DNA from: Bradyrhizobium macuxiense
GTDB lineage: Bacteria > Pseudomonadota > Alphaproteobacteria > Rhizobiales > Xanthobacteraceae
NCBI RefSeq assembly: GCF_007993935.1
Contig: NZ_VITY01000007.1
Location: 372,001 to 436,000 of the forward strand
Reading direction: 5' to 3'
Length of the DNA: 64,000 nucleotides
Each line of letters begins with the position of its first letter. The stretch's first letter is position 1. Made by a program: the position numbers and the translations under genes. Positions 51,945 to 60,411 of this stretch are shown piece after piece. The notes beneath the pieces are model-generated. The model searched no databases. It worked only from the letters and a program-made list of their open reading frames with translations, and was not told the DNA's origin.

Positions 51945-53378
51945 ATGAACTTCACGCGTCGCAACGTAACGATTGGCGGCCTCAGCCTGCTCGCCAGCAC
52001 CTCCATGAGCACGATGGGCCGGGCCGAGTTCGGTGAGCTCCTCGGAATCGGTGAGGGATTTGAGGACTTCGCGCTTGCTACAGACGCCTACATCTTCGGC
52101 TATCCGCTGGTGACGATGGAGATGACGCGCAGGGTTGTCACCAACGTCGCGGCGCCGGAGGGAACGCGAGCGCCGATGGGACAGATCATCAAGCTGCGTC
52201 AATATCCCAACGCGTCATTCCGGGACGTGACGGCGCCGAACGCCGACACACTTTACACCACGTCGTTCTTCGACGTCGGCAAGGAGCCGTGGGTACTCAG
52301 TATCCCAGACACGAAAGGCCGCTACGCCCTGTTTCCGATGCTGGACGGATGGACCACCGTCTTCCAGGTGCCGGGCAAGCGGACCACCGGCACCGGCGCG
52401 CAGACCTATGCGATCACGGGCCCTGGATGGAAAGGCATGCTGCCAGCCGGCGTGAAGGAATACAAGTCGCCGACGAGCATCGTGTGGTTGCTCGGCCGCA
52501 TCTATTGCACCGGCACGCCGGAGGATTACGCCGCGGTGCACAAGCTGCAGGACGAGTGCAAGCTGGTGCCGCTAAGCTCGTATGGCAAACCCTACACGCC
52601 GCCCCCGGGCACCGTCGATCCGTCTCAGGACATGAAGACGGCGGTGCGAGAGCAGGTCAATCGCATGGATGCGGTGGCTTATTTCACGCTGCTCTGCAAG
52701 CTCATGAAAGACAATCCGCCCACCGCGGCCGATGCGCCGCAGCTCGCCAAGTTCGCCCGAATCGGAATCGTGCCGGGGCAGGATTTCGATGCGAGCAAGC
52801 TCAAGGCGGATTTCGTCAAGCGGATTCCGGAAATCGGCTTTGACCGGATCATGCTTCAGTTCAAGATCAACAAGGACGTGAAGGATGAGAACGGTTGGGG
52901 TTTCACGACCAAAACCGGCGTCTACGGCACCGACTACCTGATGCGGGCGCTCGTCACCGCCATCGGCCTCGGCGCCAACCGGCCGCAGGACGCCGTGTAT
53001 CCGACTTCGCTGAAGGATGCCGAGGGCCGCAAATACAGCGGCGCCAACAAATACGTCATGCGTTTCCCCAAAGGCCAAATGCCGCCGGCGCAAGGCTTCT
53101 GGTCCGTGACGATGTACGATGCCTCCTATTTCTTCGTGGCCAACCCGATCAACCGTTACTCGATCAGCGCGCGCGAAAACCTAAAAACAAATCCGGACGG
53201 CTCGACCGATCTCTACATCCAGAAGGACTCGCCCGGGAAGGACAAGGAATCCAATTGGCTTCCAGCGCCGGCGGGCGATTTCGTCCTGATGATGCGATTG
53301 TACTGGCCAAGCGAGAAGAACCCTTCGATCATCGACGGGTCGTGGAAGCCCCCGGCGGTGAAGAAGGCCGACGCCTGA
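51945..53378 (+). CDS. DUF1254/DUF1214 exported protein
   Basis: 477 residues. Starts MNFTRRNVTIGGLSLLAS, a twin-arginine-like signal. DUF1254 spans about 40-170 (YIFGYPLVTMEMTRRVVTNV, NADTLYTTSFFDVGKEPWVL) and DUF1214 spans about 350-465 (MRFPKGQMPPAQGFWSVTMY, INRYSISARENLKTNPDGST). Paired domains of this family are abundant in soil bacteria; role unknown. AAGGAG precedes the start; a strong hairpin follows. Confidence 0.93.
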   Translation: MNFTRRNVTIGGLSLLASTSMSTMGRAEFGELLGIGEGFEDFALATDAYIFGYPLVTMEMTRRVVTNVAAPEGTRAPMGQIIKLRQYPNASFRDVTAPNADTLYTTSFFDVGKEPWVLSIPDTKGRYALFPMLDGWTTVFQVPGKRTTGTGAQTYAITGPGWKGMLPAGVKEYKSPTSIVWLLGRIYCTGTPEDYAAVHKLQDECKLVPLSSYGKPYTPPPGTVDPSQDMKTAVREQVNRMDAVAYFTLLCKLMKDNPPTAADAPQLAKFARIGIVPGQDFDASKLKADFVKRIPEIGFDRIMLQFKINKDVKDENGWGFTTKTGVYGTDYLMRALVTAIGLGANRPQDAVYPTSLKDAEGRKYSGANKYVMRFPKGQMPPAQGFWSVTMYDASYFFVANPINRYSISARENLKTNPDGSTDLYIQKDSPGKDKESNWLPAPAGDFVLMMRLYWPSEKNPSIIDGSWKPPAVKKADA

Positions 53379-53399
53379 AGCAAGCTAACGTCGAGGGAT

Positions 53400-53427
53400 G
53401 AGAGGCTCTCTTCGCGGAGAGCCTCTC
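53400..53427 (+). terminator. hairpin terminator after the DUF1254 gene
   Basis: GAGAGGCTCTC-TTCGCG-GAGAGCCTCTC, an 11-bp perfect stem 22 bp after the stop. Followed by CTCCTC rather than a T run. Confidence 0.75.
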
Positions 53428-53570
53428 CTCCTCAGGTGTTCTGGGGCTTTTGCGTGATGAGCGGTTTGCTGCACGATAGCACACGCGCGTCGACGGCCTG
53501 ACCTACCTGCCGTCGCGGGCTCGATCCACTCCGGGGCTGGCCCCAAGCCGCCTGCGACGCAGGGCAGAGC

Positions 53571-54179
53571 ATGTCAGCTCTGCCCCTGCTAAATCAGACG
53601 TCAAGGGAAGCGGCTATAATGAAGCCTGCTACATTCAGAACTCCAGCCATTTCACCTCTCGGACCACACAAGGCACACTCGATCTATCATGTCGCCTATT
53701 GGCCCGTCACGGCTTACGTCGCCTTCTGGTCCATAGCTGACGGTCTGCGTGACCACCTGGAACGTCGGCTCATCGTTGTGAACCGGAAGTTCCCGGTTCG
53801 GTCGCGATGGGCGGCATTTGACCTCAAGCGGACATCATGCCGTCCGGTCGTGCTGATGCACAATCATCCGGGAGGAGACTCAATACCATCGCGTGCTGGC
53901 ATCGAGATGACGCGAGTGATTGTTGAGATCGCGAAGCAGTTCGGTCTTGCGATCCAGGACCACATCATCGTCGGCAAGCAAGGTCACGCCAGTCTAAAAG
54001 AAACTGAAGCTGATCTAAACCACGTCCCTTCTTTAGCGGAGCTTATCCTCGACCCAAAGAGAACACACGCGCGTTCATCCACAGAGCGATCAACGGGTGC
54101 GCGTACCGCGGTTGTACCCGCGCATCTTCCCGTCGCTCGCAACGACGCGGTGGCACGATATCGACGCATCGTGATTTGA
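53571..54179 (+). pseudogene. decayed RadC-like JAB/MPN gene
   Basis: In a 202-codon frame only residues 90-145 resemble RadC: VVLMHNHPGGDSIPSRAGIE, then MTRVIVEIAKQFGLAIQDHI, IVGKQGHASLK. The JAMM metal site is incomplete: the Asp of HxHPxGDxxPSxxD reads Gly. The first 80 and last 55 residues match nothing in RadC and have poor coding character. RadC-like genes are frequent cargo on mobile elements, so this may be an island remnant. Confidence 0.7.
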
Positions 54180-54417
54180 TCGCGTAACGGCTCCGACAAG
54201 TGGGGTCTTCTTCCGGTTGACCGTCATCATGTTTTAGCGCGGCGCCGTCAAAAATCAGAAACACGAATTCTCAATGCGTGCACCGAAACGACGTTTGGGC
54301 TGATCCGTGCGATGCCGTGCTTGCGTTCCATGCAACGCATCGCTTACGGGTCGCGGGCGGACACGCTGGCTTTCCCAGCGAGCTGTTCATTTCAGATCAT
54401 TGCCCATGGAGATTGCG

Positions 54418-54711
54418 ATGAAGATCACTGCCTCGATCATGCTTGCCGCCGCGCTCGCGCTGTCGTCCGCGCCGGCCAACGCCACCGTCCTCGATCTCTC
54501 GACCATGACCTGCAAGCAGTTCGTCGAAGGCGGCGACGACACCATCAAGATGGTGCTGGTCTGGATGGATGGCTGGTACAAGGGCGATTCCGACGAGGCG
54601 ATCATCGACACCGACGTGTTTACCGAGAACGCCAAGAAGTTCGGCACCTATTGCGGAAAGAATCCGACCATCAGCATCGTCAATGCGGCGGAGGCTGTCC
54701 TTGGGAAGTAA
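54418..54711 (+). CDS. HdeA/HdeB-like periplasmic protein
   Basis: 97 residues from ATG 54418. Signal peptide cleaved after ANA. VLDLSTMTCKQFVEGGDDTI with a second Cys at KFGTYCGKNP gives the single disulfide of HdeA, the acid-stress chaperone fold; VLVWMDGWYKGDSDEAIID lies between. All helices of HdeA can be matched. Function as chaperone inferred from the family. Confidence 0.85.
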   Translation: MKITASIMLAAALALSSAPANATVLDLSTMTCKQFVEGGDDTIKMVLVWMDGWYKGDSDEAIIDTDVFTENAKKFGTYCGKNPTISIVNAAEAVLGK

Positions 54712-54714
54712 CTG

Positions 54715-54788
54715 CTTGAGCATGATCTCAGCGCAAACGCGTTGCGTTTGTCGCGGGAAAACCGCTTCGCACTTTTCCGGATCAGCTC
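54715..54788. repeat. dispersed repeat, family D copy 2
   Basis: CTTGAGCATGATCTCAGCGC through CCGCTTCGCACTTTTCCGGA; same as 8482-8558, with the CAAACGC-N4-GCGTTTG hairpin kept as CAAACGCGTTGCGTTTG. Lies between the convergent hdeA-like and thioesterase genes. Confidence 0.72.
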
Positions 54789-55249
54789 TATCCCGGCAGC
54801 ATCGCGAACGCGCTCGACACCATCGCCACCGGCTTGTTGTCGGTGGCGGAGGATAGCGTGACGCGGCCGAAGCTCATGGTGCGGCCGAGCCGGACCACGC
54901 GGGCGTCGGCCAGCACATCGGAGGCAGTCACCGCGCGCATGAAATGCGTGGTCTGGTCGACCGTCGTCATCGGGCGGTAGCCCTTGTTGGCCGCGAGATT
55001 GGCCAGCACCATCGCGGTGTCGGCGAACGCCATCAACGCCTGGCCGCAGACGATGCCGCCATTGCGGCACAGCCGCTCCGAGAACGGCATGCGCAGGATG
55101 GCGCCAGGCTGCCAATCGGCAGCGTTGCCGGGCGGCTGTGTGAACTCGAACTGCTCGATCGACAGATTGAGATCCTGCACCCACGGCGCAAAGACGTCGC
55201 CGAGCACCCGTCGCGCCTCGTCGATCCCGAATTCACCGGCCTGCTGCAT
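54788..55249 (-). CDS. PaaI-type thioesterase
   Basis: 153 residues, hot-dog fold. CRNGGIVCGQALMAFADTAM contains the GG-Q helix start; MTTVDQTTHFMRAVTASDVL follows, and ARVVRLGRTMSFGRVTLSSA the long strands. The usual catalytic Asp aligns near FADTAM. Hydrolyses an acyl-CoA; substrate unknown. Downstream of the amidase on the same strand, 44 bp away. Confidence 0.87.
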   Translation of the reverse strand: MQQAGEFGIDEARRVLGDVFAPWVQDLNLSIEQFEFTQPPGNAADWQPGAILRMPFSERLCRNGGIVCGQALMAFADTAMVLANLAANKGYRPMTTVDQTTHFMRAVTASDVLADARVVRLGRTMSFGRVTLSSATDNKPVAMVSSAFAMLPG

Positions 55250-55293
55250 GACGTCCCGTTTCCCCTGTTGATTTATCGTTCTCTATCTATCGC

Positions 55294-56769
55294 CTAGTTG
55301 CGCGTGACATGCACGCCCGGCGTCTTGCCGGCATTCCACTTGCCGTCGATCGCCCGCTCGATCTGGGCGGCGAGCTGCAGCAGCAGGCCGTCATCGGCCT
55401 GCTTTGCGATCGCCTGCATGCCGAGCGGCAGGCCGTGCTCGTTGGTCGCGAGCGGCAGCGAGATCGCCGGGATGCCGCAGAGATTGGCGAGCGGCGTGAA
55501 GGCGAAGTTGCGCCAGAGATTGCCGAACCAGTCCAGCACCGACGGATTGTCGCTGATGGTGAGATACTCCGTGGTGCCGACCTTCGGTGTCGGCAGTGCC
55601 GTGATCGGGGTCAGGATGATGTCCCAATCCTCGAAGAAGGCGCCGAAGCCGCGCGCCGTCGTATTGAAGGTGGCCTGCATGCGGGCGCGATCGGCGAAGC
55701 TAAAGTCGCGGCCGTGCTCCCAGATGCGGATGTTGATCGGCTCGATCAGGTCCGCCGGCGGCCGCGTCAGTCCGCGCACGGCGAGCATGTTGCCGATCAC
55801 GACGGCGAAATTGCTGATGTAGCAGGTGGTCTGCGCCGCGAAGGCTTCAGCGTAGTCGAGCGACGGCAGTGCGTAATCGACCTGATGGCCGAGACCTTCG
55901 AGGAAGCGTCCGACCCGCTCGAGCTCGGCGGCGATATGCGGTGTCGCGCGGTAGTCGCCCCAGCTGTGCGACAGCGCGATCTTGAGCCGGCCGGGATCGC
56001 GCGCGATCATTGCTGTGTACGGCTCCGGCGGTGTCCAGAATGGCATGAACTCGCCGGGCGCAGGTCCGCGACACGCGTCGACGAAGGCGGCGGTGTCGCG
56101 CACTGAGCGCGACTGGCAGCCCTGGATCGAAACGAGGCCAGTGAGATCGGACAGATGCGGCGCGAGCGAGAACACGCCGCGCGATACTTTCAGTCCGATA
56201 TTGCCGTTGACGCCGGCGGGAATCCGGATCGAGCCGCCGCCGTCGGTCGCATGCGCGATCGGCACCGCGCCGGCGGCAACCATTGCCGCGCTGCCGGCCG
56301 ACGAGCCGCAGGTGGTGTAGTCGGTGTTCCAGGGATTGCGCGTGACATAGACCGCGGGGTTTTCGGCCGAGCTGCAGACCCCGAACTCCGGCGTCGTGGT
56401 GCGGCCGATCAAATTGAGGCCGGCCTTGCGCAGCTTGGTGGTCAGGAAGGTGTCGGCCGCGGCGCGGTTGCCGCGCATCATCAGCGAGCCCATCTCCTGC
56501 AACCGTCCCTTCAAGGTCGGGCCGAGATCCTTCATCAGGAAGGGCAGGCCGGCGAACGGGCCGTTGAGGTCGGCGCCGTCGCGCGCGGGATCTGCGATCA
56601 CGTCGTCGAACAGCTCGACCACGCCTGACAGCGCGGGATCGACCCTGGCGACGGCAGCGGCTGCCTGCGCCGCGAGCTCCCGCGGCGTCAGCTCGCCCTT
56701 GCGGACGCGCGCGGCGAGCGCCGTCCCGTCATGCCGCGTCCATTCGTCCCAGCTCATCGCCAAAGTCAT
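55294..56769 (-). CDS. amidase signature enzyme
   Basis: 491 residues. Catalytic triad: Lys in FLMKDLGPTLKG, cis-Ser and Ser nucleophile in TTCGSSAGSAAMVAAGAVPI then THDGGGSIR-like ATDGGGSIRIPA. C-terminal LCGIPAISLPLATNEHGLPL is the conserved substrate pocket strand. Cleaves a C-N amide bond; substrate not predictable. First gene of a possible pair with the thioesterase. Confidence 0.94.
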   Translation of the reverse strand: MTLAMSWDEWTRHDGTALAARVRKGELTPRELAAQAAAAVARVDPALSGVVELFDDVIADPARDGADLNGPFAGLPFLMKDLGPTLKGRLQEMGSLMMRGNRAAADTFLTTKLRKAGLNLIGRTTTPEFGVCSSAENPAVYVTRNPWNTDYTTCGSSAGSAAMVAAGAVPIAHATDGGGSIRIPAGVNGNIGLKVSRGVFSLAPHLSDLTGLVSIQGCQSRSVRDTAAFVDACRGPAPGEFMPFWTPPEPYTAMIARDPGRLKIALSHSWGDYRATPHIAAELERVGRFLEGLGHQVDYALPSLDYAEAFAAQTTCYISNFAVVIGNMLAVRGLTRPPADLIEPINIRIWEHGRDFSFADRARMQATFNTTARGFGAFFEDWDIILTPITALPTPKVGTTEYLTISDNPSVLDWFGNLWRNFAFTPLANLCGIPAISLPLATNEHGLPLGMQAIAKQADDGLLLQLAAQIERAIDGKWNAGKTPGVHVTRN

Positions 56770-56967
56770 GTCGTCGATTCCTTTTCTGCTTTGTTGCGCA
56801 CTGTAATTTGCAGAGCCGCCCGGTCAAACCGTCGCGCGTGCGCCGCGCTCCGACGCGCTTGCGCCACGCTCCGAGGCGCGCTTGCGCCGCGCTGCAAGCG
56901 CCGTGCCCGGCTTGAAAATGCCCCAGTTTCGGCGCCCAATTGCCCTTCGTCAGCGTTGGGGGCGTAC

Positions 56968-57099
56968 ATGTTCCGCAGGTTGGTATTGCTGGGCGGCGTG
57001 ATCGCGATCGGGCTTGCGCTTGGTGGGTGCACGCGATGCGGTCCGATCTGGGACGACTGGATGCAGTCGCCGAAATCCTGCAAATCAGACCATCTCTAG
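56968..57099 (+). CDS. very small lipoprotein (43 aa)
   Basis: MFRRLVLLGGVIAIGLALGG then Cys21: a complete lipoprotein signal with lipobox LGGC. The mature part has RCGPIWDDWMQSPKSC, with two further Cys. Tiny lipoproteins with this tail occur in Bradyrhizobium relatives as conserved hypotheticals. Role unknown. Confidence 0.7.
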   Translation: MFRRLVLLGGVIAIGLALGGCTRCGPIWDDWMQSPKSCKSDHL

Positions 57100-57173
57100 G
57101 GCAGGGACGGACGCGCTTGGCGACCGCTTTCTTGCGGTGATATACCGCTGACGAAAATGCAGGGAGCGTTGTG

Positions 57174-57476
57174 ATGAGAGTTTTGTGCGCAGTTGCGGTC
57201 GCGGTGCTGCTGTCGGCGCCGGCCTATGCGCAAATGCCGAACGTCAATCTGATGCCAGAGGTCAAGACCAAGACCCAGGACGAGAAGGATCGGGACGCGG
57301 TCAACGACCGGGCCTACAAGGACTCGCTGAGCAAGATTCCGGATGCCAAGGGATCGTCCGACCCCTGGGGCGCGGTGCGCAGCGATGCGCCGAAGGCGGC
57401 GGCCCATCCCGCCAAGCCGAAGACCAAGACCGGAAGCTCCGCGCAGCCCGCAGGCTCCGCGCAGCGCAGCCAATAA
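57174..57476 (+). CDS. small exported protein with DPWG motif, copy 2 (100 aa)
   Basis: ATG 57174 with AGGGAG upstream. Signal peptide (VLCAVAVAVLLSAPAYA). The core DRAYKDSLSKIPDAKGSSDP then WG matches the protein at 43632. The tail is Lys/Ala/Pro/Ser-rich (PAKPKTKTGSSAQPAGSAQR). Function unknown. Confidence 0.8.
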   Translation: MRVLCAVAVAVLLSAPAYAQMPNVNLMPEVKTKTQDEKDRDAVNDRAYKDSLSKIPDAKGSSDPWGAVRSDAPKAAAHPAKPKTKTGSSAQPAGSAQRSQ

Positions 57477-57579
57477 GCCCAGCCCCGTTCGGGCCTGCTT
57501 CGCCGGCTCCCGCAGACTCGGATTCTCCCCGCGTCGCCCCTATATTGGGGGCGTCGTCAGTTGGTCCGGAGTTGCGGCA

Positions 57580-57810
57580 ATGGTGTCTCGTCCGCGCGAT
57601 CTCGCCAGCCGGATGGCCGCGCGGCGCAAGCCGGATGACGGCTATCTGCGCGAGACCTTCAGCCTGCCGCGCGATCAGGCCCGCCTGCGGGCGCGCGCCT
57701 TTCTCAAGCGCTATCCGAAGGCCGCCTATATGAGCGCGGTCGAGAGCTGGCGTGAGCTGCCCGGCGGCGATATCGAGTTCACGATGCGGCGGCTGGCCAG
57801 CGCGGACTGA
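57580..57810 (+). CDS. small basic hypothetical protein (76 aa)
   Basis: ATG 57580. Arg-rich and helical: RPRDLASRMAARRKPDDGYL, FSLPRDQARLRARAFLKRYP, then YMSAVESWRELPGGDIEFTM. No signal or membrane segment. Convergent with the next small gene. Family not recognised; composition suggests nucleic acid or protein binding, unproven. Confidence 0.72.
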   Translation: MVSRPRDLASRMAARRKPDDGYLRETFSLPRDQARLRARAFLKRYPKAAYMSAVESWRELPGGDIEFTMRRLASAD

Positions 57811-57857
57811 AGCGCGCGCCTGTTGGCCGGCGCAGCGGAGCCAATCCGACCGGCGCC

Positions 57858-58064
57858 TCAATCCTGATCGCTGTGCCCGCGGGGCCGTCCCAGCCCGAGA
57901 TTGTTCAGCTCGCGGTCGATCCGCAACTGCACGCGGCGGATCGCCAGCAGGTCGAGCTTTGCTTCGGTCTTGCCGGTGTAGACCCGATCGCCGATCTGGA
58001 AACGCCATTTCCAGACGCCGGCCGTGACCTGCGTGACGCTGAATTCGACGCCCTTGTGAATCAT
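57858..58064 (-). CDS. small hypothetical protein (68 aa)
   Basis: ATG 58064 gives MIHKGVEFSVTQVTAGVWKW, a four-strand-like N-part (WRFQIGDRVYTGKTEAK) and a C-terminal helix (LLAIRRVQLRIDRELNNLGL). Reading further upstream loses coding bias, so 58064 is preferred. Family unnamed. Confidence 0.7.
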   Translation of the reverse strand: MIHKGVEFSVTQVTAGVWKWRFQIGDRVYTGKTEAKLDLLAIRRVQLRIDRELNNLGLGRPRGHSDQD

Positions 58065-58770
58065 CTGGAACGGTTCCGCGGAGGAATGGCGGTCGTCGAT
58101 ATTTAAACTATAGGTTGTAACAATGATTGACACCCGTAAAACGATGTTGTGAACTGCGGCACCCGTCCGGGCGTCGGTGTGGATCCCGACGTGGATCCAT
58201 CCGCCGGCACGCCATGTCTCGCCACGCGAAATCTGGCGTTGGCGCTGGCGAGCCAATGTTACGAACACTGGCGGAACCCGAGTCTTCCCGTGAAGGCTAC
58301 GTAGTTTTTTTGGGGGTCAGGAGGGGTACCAAGGTAGTATGCAGATTGTGCCAATCGCACGCTGCTGTCGCCAAATTTGCCGGTAACTCGTTGATTATCC
58401 GGAGCACTTGGGATGCGGGCGGATCCGCCTGCTCGCGGAACTTTGTTCTAGCCCGGAGAACTACGGATCGCACCTGGCCGCGGCCCAAACGGTCCGAGAA
58501 CAGGCCCACGCCGCGTTCCGGGGTGCCGACCTTTTCAGCCGATCGGACGTCCGACAGCACAACGCCGCCCGCTTGAAATAGCTGCGGACGGCGTTGGCCC
58601 TAGCCCCAGGAAGGTGAGCAAAATCCTGATGACTGGAAGCCTATACAATTTGTGCCAAAGGACATGTCCCAAATTGGCTATCACGGTGACCAGCCCGAGC
58701 GGCTCGGCCTCGGCGCGCAGTAAGAACAGATGTCGTCCCATGGAAAATGATGGGGCTAGAACATTTACTA

Positions 58771-58832
58771 TGCCGCCTCGGTAGTCCTACTGAGAACATC
58801 GGCCAGGCCGCGGTTTCCGTTCGCTCCATCCG
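58771..58832 (+). repeat. duplicated segment, copy 1
   Basis: TGCCGCCTCGGTAGTCCTAC onward to CGGTTTCCGTTCGCTCCATC. Matches 60281-60340 at about 75% by eye, in direct orientation, 1.5 kb apart. CGGTAGTCCTACTG is a short imperfect hairpin, perfect in the other copy. Confidence 0.65.
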
Positions 58833-58986
58833 TTGCGACGGGCGTTCAGCCGGTGCCGTCCCTGTTAGGCACTCGCGGAGGGGAACCAGGACAGGCCGGA
58901 ATAGGAACCAGCGCATCGCACCCCGGATTATCACCCGTTCGGGTGCTGTTCCTGCCGGGCAGCATCGGGACGACCAAAGTGCAACT

Positions 58987-59024
58987 CGGCCCCGGTTAGT
59001 GCCCACTCGCTGGGGCCGCTTTTA
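58987..59024 (+). repeat. GGCCCC hairpin repeat, copy 1
   Basis: CGGCCCCGG-TTAGTGCCCACTCG-CTGGGGCCG then CTTTTAGC. Same loop words (GTGCCCACTC) as the copy at 59566. Could be a terminator. Confidence 0.6.
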
Positions 59025-59434
59025 GCGCCTCCGATCCGGAAGACCGCGCCAATCCGCGGCGGCTGCGGGCATGGCGTTTGGCCAGCCTGGCCAGGCACTT
59101 CGCGGTTCAAACTCGCGGGCAGCCAGAGAACTGCGAACAGATTGGGCACCATCGAAATCTATATGCCCAAAACCGTGCATAATCCCCCGCGTATGTGGCA
59201 CAGGCTGGAATTAGGACACTTGTCAAAGTGAGGTAATCCGGGATGGACCATTACGGTTGCCAGCACTCCCGATACAATGTGATTGCGCTCACAGTGAGCG
59301 CTAGTGGGACGACTCCGGCCGCCATCTAGCCCCTGCGAGCGCGCCGGGGCCGTCTCGATTGGCGAGACGTAGGGCACCCTAGCTGACTTACATATCCTAA
59401 TGCGGTCATGCCCTGCCGGGTACAGACTGTGTGG

Positions 59435-59545
59435 ATGTTCAGATCAGATCACCATTTGGACGCAGTGGACTACGGCTTCCTCGGCTTTGCCGGGGCGTCG
59501 TTCATTGCGCTCATCGTCAGTGTGAGCTGGCTTCTGATCGGATGA
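59435..59545 (+). CDS. candidate small membrane protein (36 aa)
   Basis: ATG 59435 reads MFRSDHHLDAVDYGFLGFAG then ASFIALIVSVSWLLIG: a short polar start and one helix. Its stop overlaps the ATG of the next small ORF (ATGA at 59542-59545), a sign of coupling. No ribosome site is obvious. Confidence 0.45.
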   Translation: MFRSDHHLDAVDYGFLGFAGASFIALIVSVSWLLIG

Positions 59546-59736
59546 CGATCCACCTTGAACTACTTCGGCCCCAGCTTGTGCCCACTCTCTGGGGCCGTTT
59601 CTTTGAGCCAAGATACGAGCGTGGGGCCGGTCAAGACGAAGACGTATTGTTCGCTATCCAGGTTGCGTCGCTTCTCGCGTCAATCACCGCTGCAGCAGGC
59701 TCGTTGGTGATGCTAAACCGGCCCGACCCTCGCTAG
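59542..59736 (+). CDS. candidate small membrane protein (64 aa)
   Basis: ATG 59542 reads MTIHLELLRPQLVPTLWGRF, a charged middle (RYERGAGQDED), then a helix (VLFAIQVASLLASITAAAGS). Its DNA includes the GGCCCC hairpin, so the first third may be repeat-derived. Stop codon shares CTAG with the opposite gene. Confidence 0.4.
   Translation: MTIHLELLRPQLVPTLWGRFFEPRYERGAGQDEDVLFAIQVASLLASITAAAGSLVMLNRPDPR
59566..59604 (+). repeat. GGCCCC hairpin repeat, copy 2
   Basis: CGGCCCCAG-CTTGTGCCCACTCT-CTGGGGCCG then TTTCTTT. Perfect 9-bp stem. Lies inside the candidate 64-residue ORF. Confidence 0.65.
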
Positions 59737-59972
59737 CGTCGAGTTAGCATCGGCTCAATGTATGCGTTGACGGTTTCGGCGAGCTCGCGCCGGTCTCCAA
59801 TCACGGCATCGCGCTGTTTCAGAACGTCGTCCTGAATTAAGCGAAGCCCGCTCCGCCGGGCGGCCCCCGGCGTCACCTCCAGATATTCGGTGATTGCGCA
59901 CTCAGCTAGCGGAATGCCGTTCACGTCACCCTTGGCGATCAAGCGGCGCAGAATTCCCAAGCAGGCTTCCAA
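59733..59972 (-). CDS. small helical hypothetical protein (79 aa)
   Basis: TTG start at 59972: reads MEACLGILRRLIAKGDVNGI, PLAECAITEYLEVTPGAARR, LRLIQDDVLKQRDAVIGDRR, ending VNAYIEPMLTRR. The composition is that of a real soluble helical protein and no stop interrupts it. No family known. Convergent with the 64-residue ORF by CTAG. Confidence 0.5.
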   Translation of the reverse strand: MEACLGILRRLIAKGDVNGIPLAECAITEYLEVTPGAARRSGLRLIQDDVLKQRDAVIGDRRELAETVNAYIEPMLTRR

Positions 59973-60062
59973 GTGGGGGCATCCCCGAAATATGGAGCCA
60001 GATTCGAGGGGCTGTCACTGGGGTTGTAGCCGGACAACTCCGAGCGCACCCGGAATTTTAAA

Positions 60063-60108
60063 CGGCCCCAAATGGGGGCCGCCAACCCGTCCCGGAGGCG
60101 GGTTTTCC
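60063..60108 (+). terminator. tandem hairpins, the second terminator-like
   Basis: CGGCCCC-AAATG-GGGGCCG followed at 60084 by AACCCG-TCCCGGAGG-CGGGTT and TTCCTCC. The second has a short T run. What it terminates on the plus strand is unclear. Confidence 0.6.
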
Positions 60109-60280
60109 TCCAGCAGTCGGGGGGCTACCTAGCTGGCTGGGGGCGAGTAAGAAAACGCGCCACAGTGTCGATTGTTCCCGCATAGGAACTGATCGCCACC
60201 CACAAGAGCATTTTGGCACAAACTGCATATTGAATCTTATAGCTGCATAAGAGCCGAGGATGGGAAGAACATCCCGTGAC

Positions 60281-60340
60281 CGCCGTTCGGTAGTCCTACC
60301 GAGAATCGCGGTTAAGTCATGGTTTCCGTTCGCTTAATCC
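60281..60340 (+). repeat. duplicated segment, copy 2
   Basis: CGCCGTTCGGTAGTCCTACC onward to GGTTTCCGTTCGCTTAATCC. Direct copy of 58771-58832. TTCGGTAG-TC-CTACCGAGAA is a perfect short hairpin core. Confidence 0.65.
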
Positions 60341-60411
60341 GAACTAGGACACTTCAAAAATCAACTTGGGACACGGGGGCTTAAATACCGACAGCGCCTA
60401 ACTCCTCAAAA

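Larger units (their letters stand above)
58065..59434. other. gene-poor accessory stretch, left part
   Basis: 1.37 kb with lower GC, stop codons in all frames and no convincing gene. Contains one copy of a 60-bp duplicated segment (58771-58832) and a GGCCCC hairpin (58987-59024). A protein-like frame (LLAELCSSPENYGSHLAAAQ, TVREQAHAAF) runs 58387-58580 without a good start, possibly a remnant. Confidence 0.5.

Noticed and set aside
58127..58576. 149-codon plus ORF in the pre-recA stretch
   Set aside because: Arg/Ser/Pro-rich with no start site support; the neighbouring frame looks more protein-like, so no gene is called.
60210..60225. TGGCACAAACTGCA as a sigma-54 promoter
   Set aside because: GG to GC distance is 10 rather than 12 bases, so it does not fit the -24/-12 rule.
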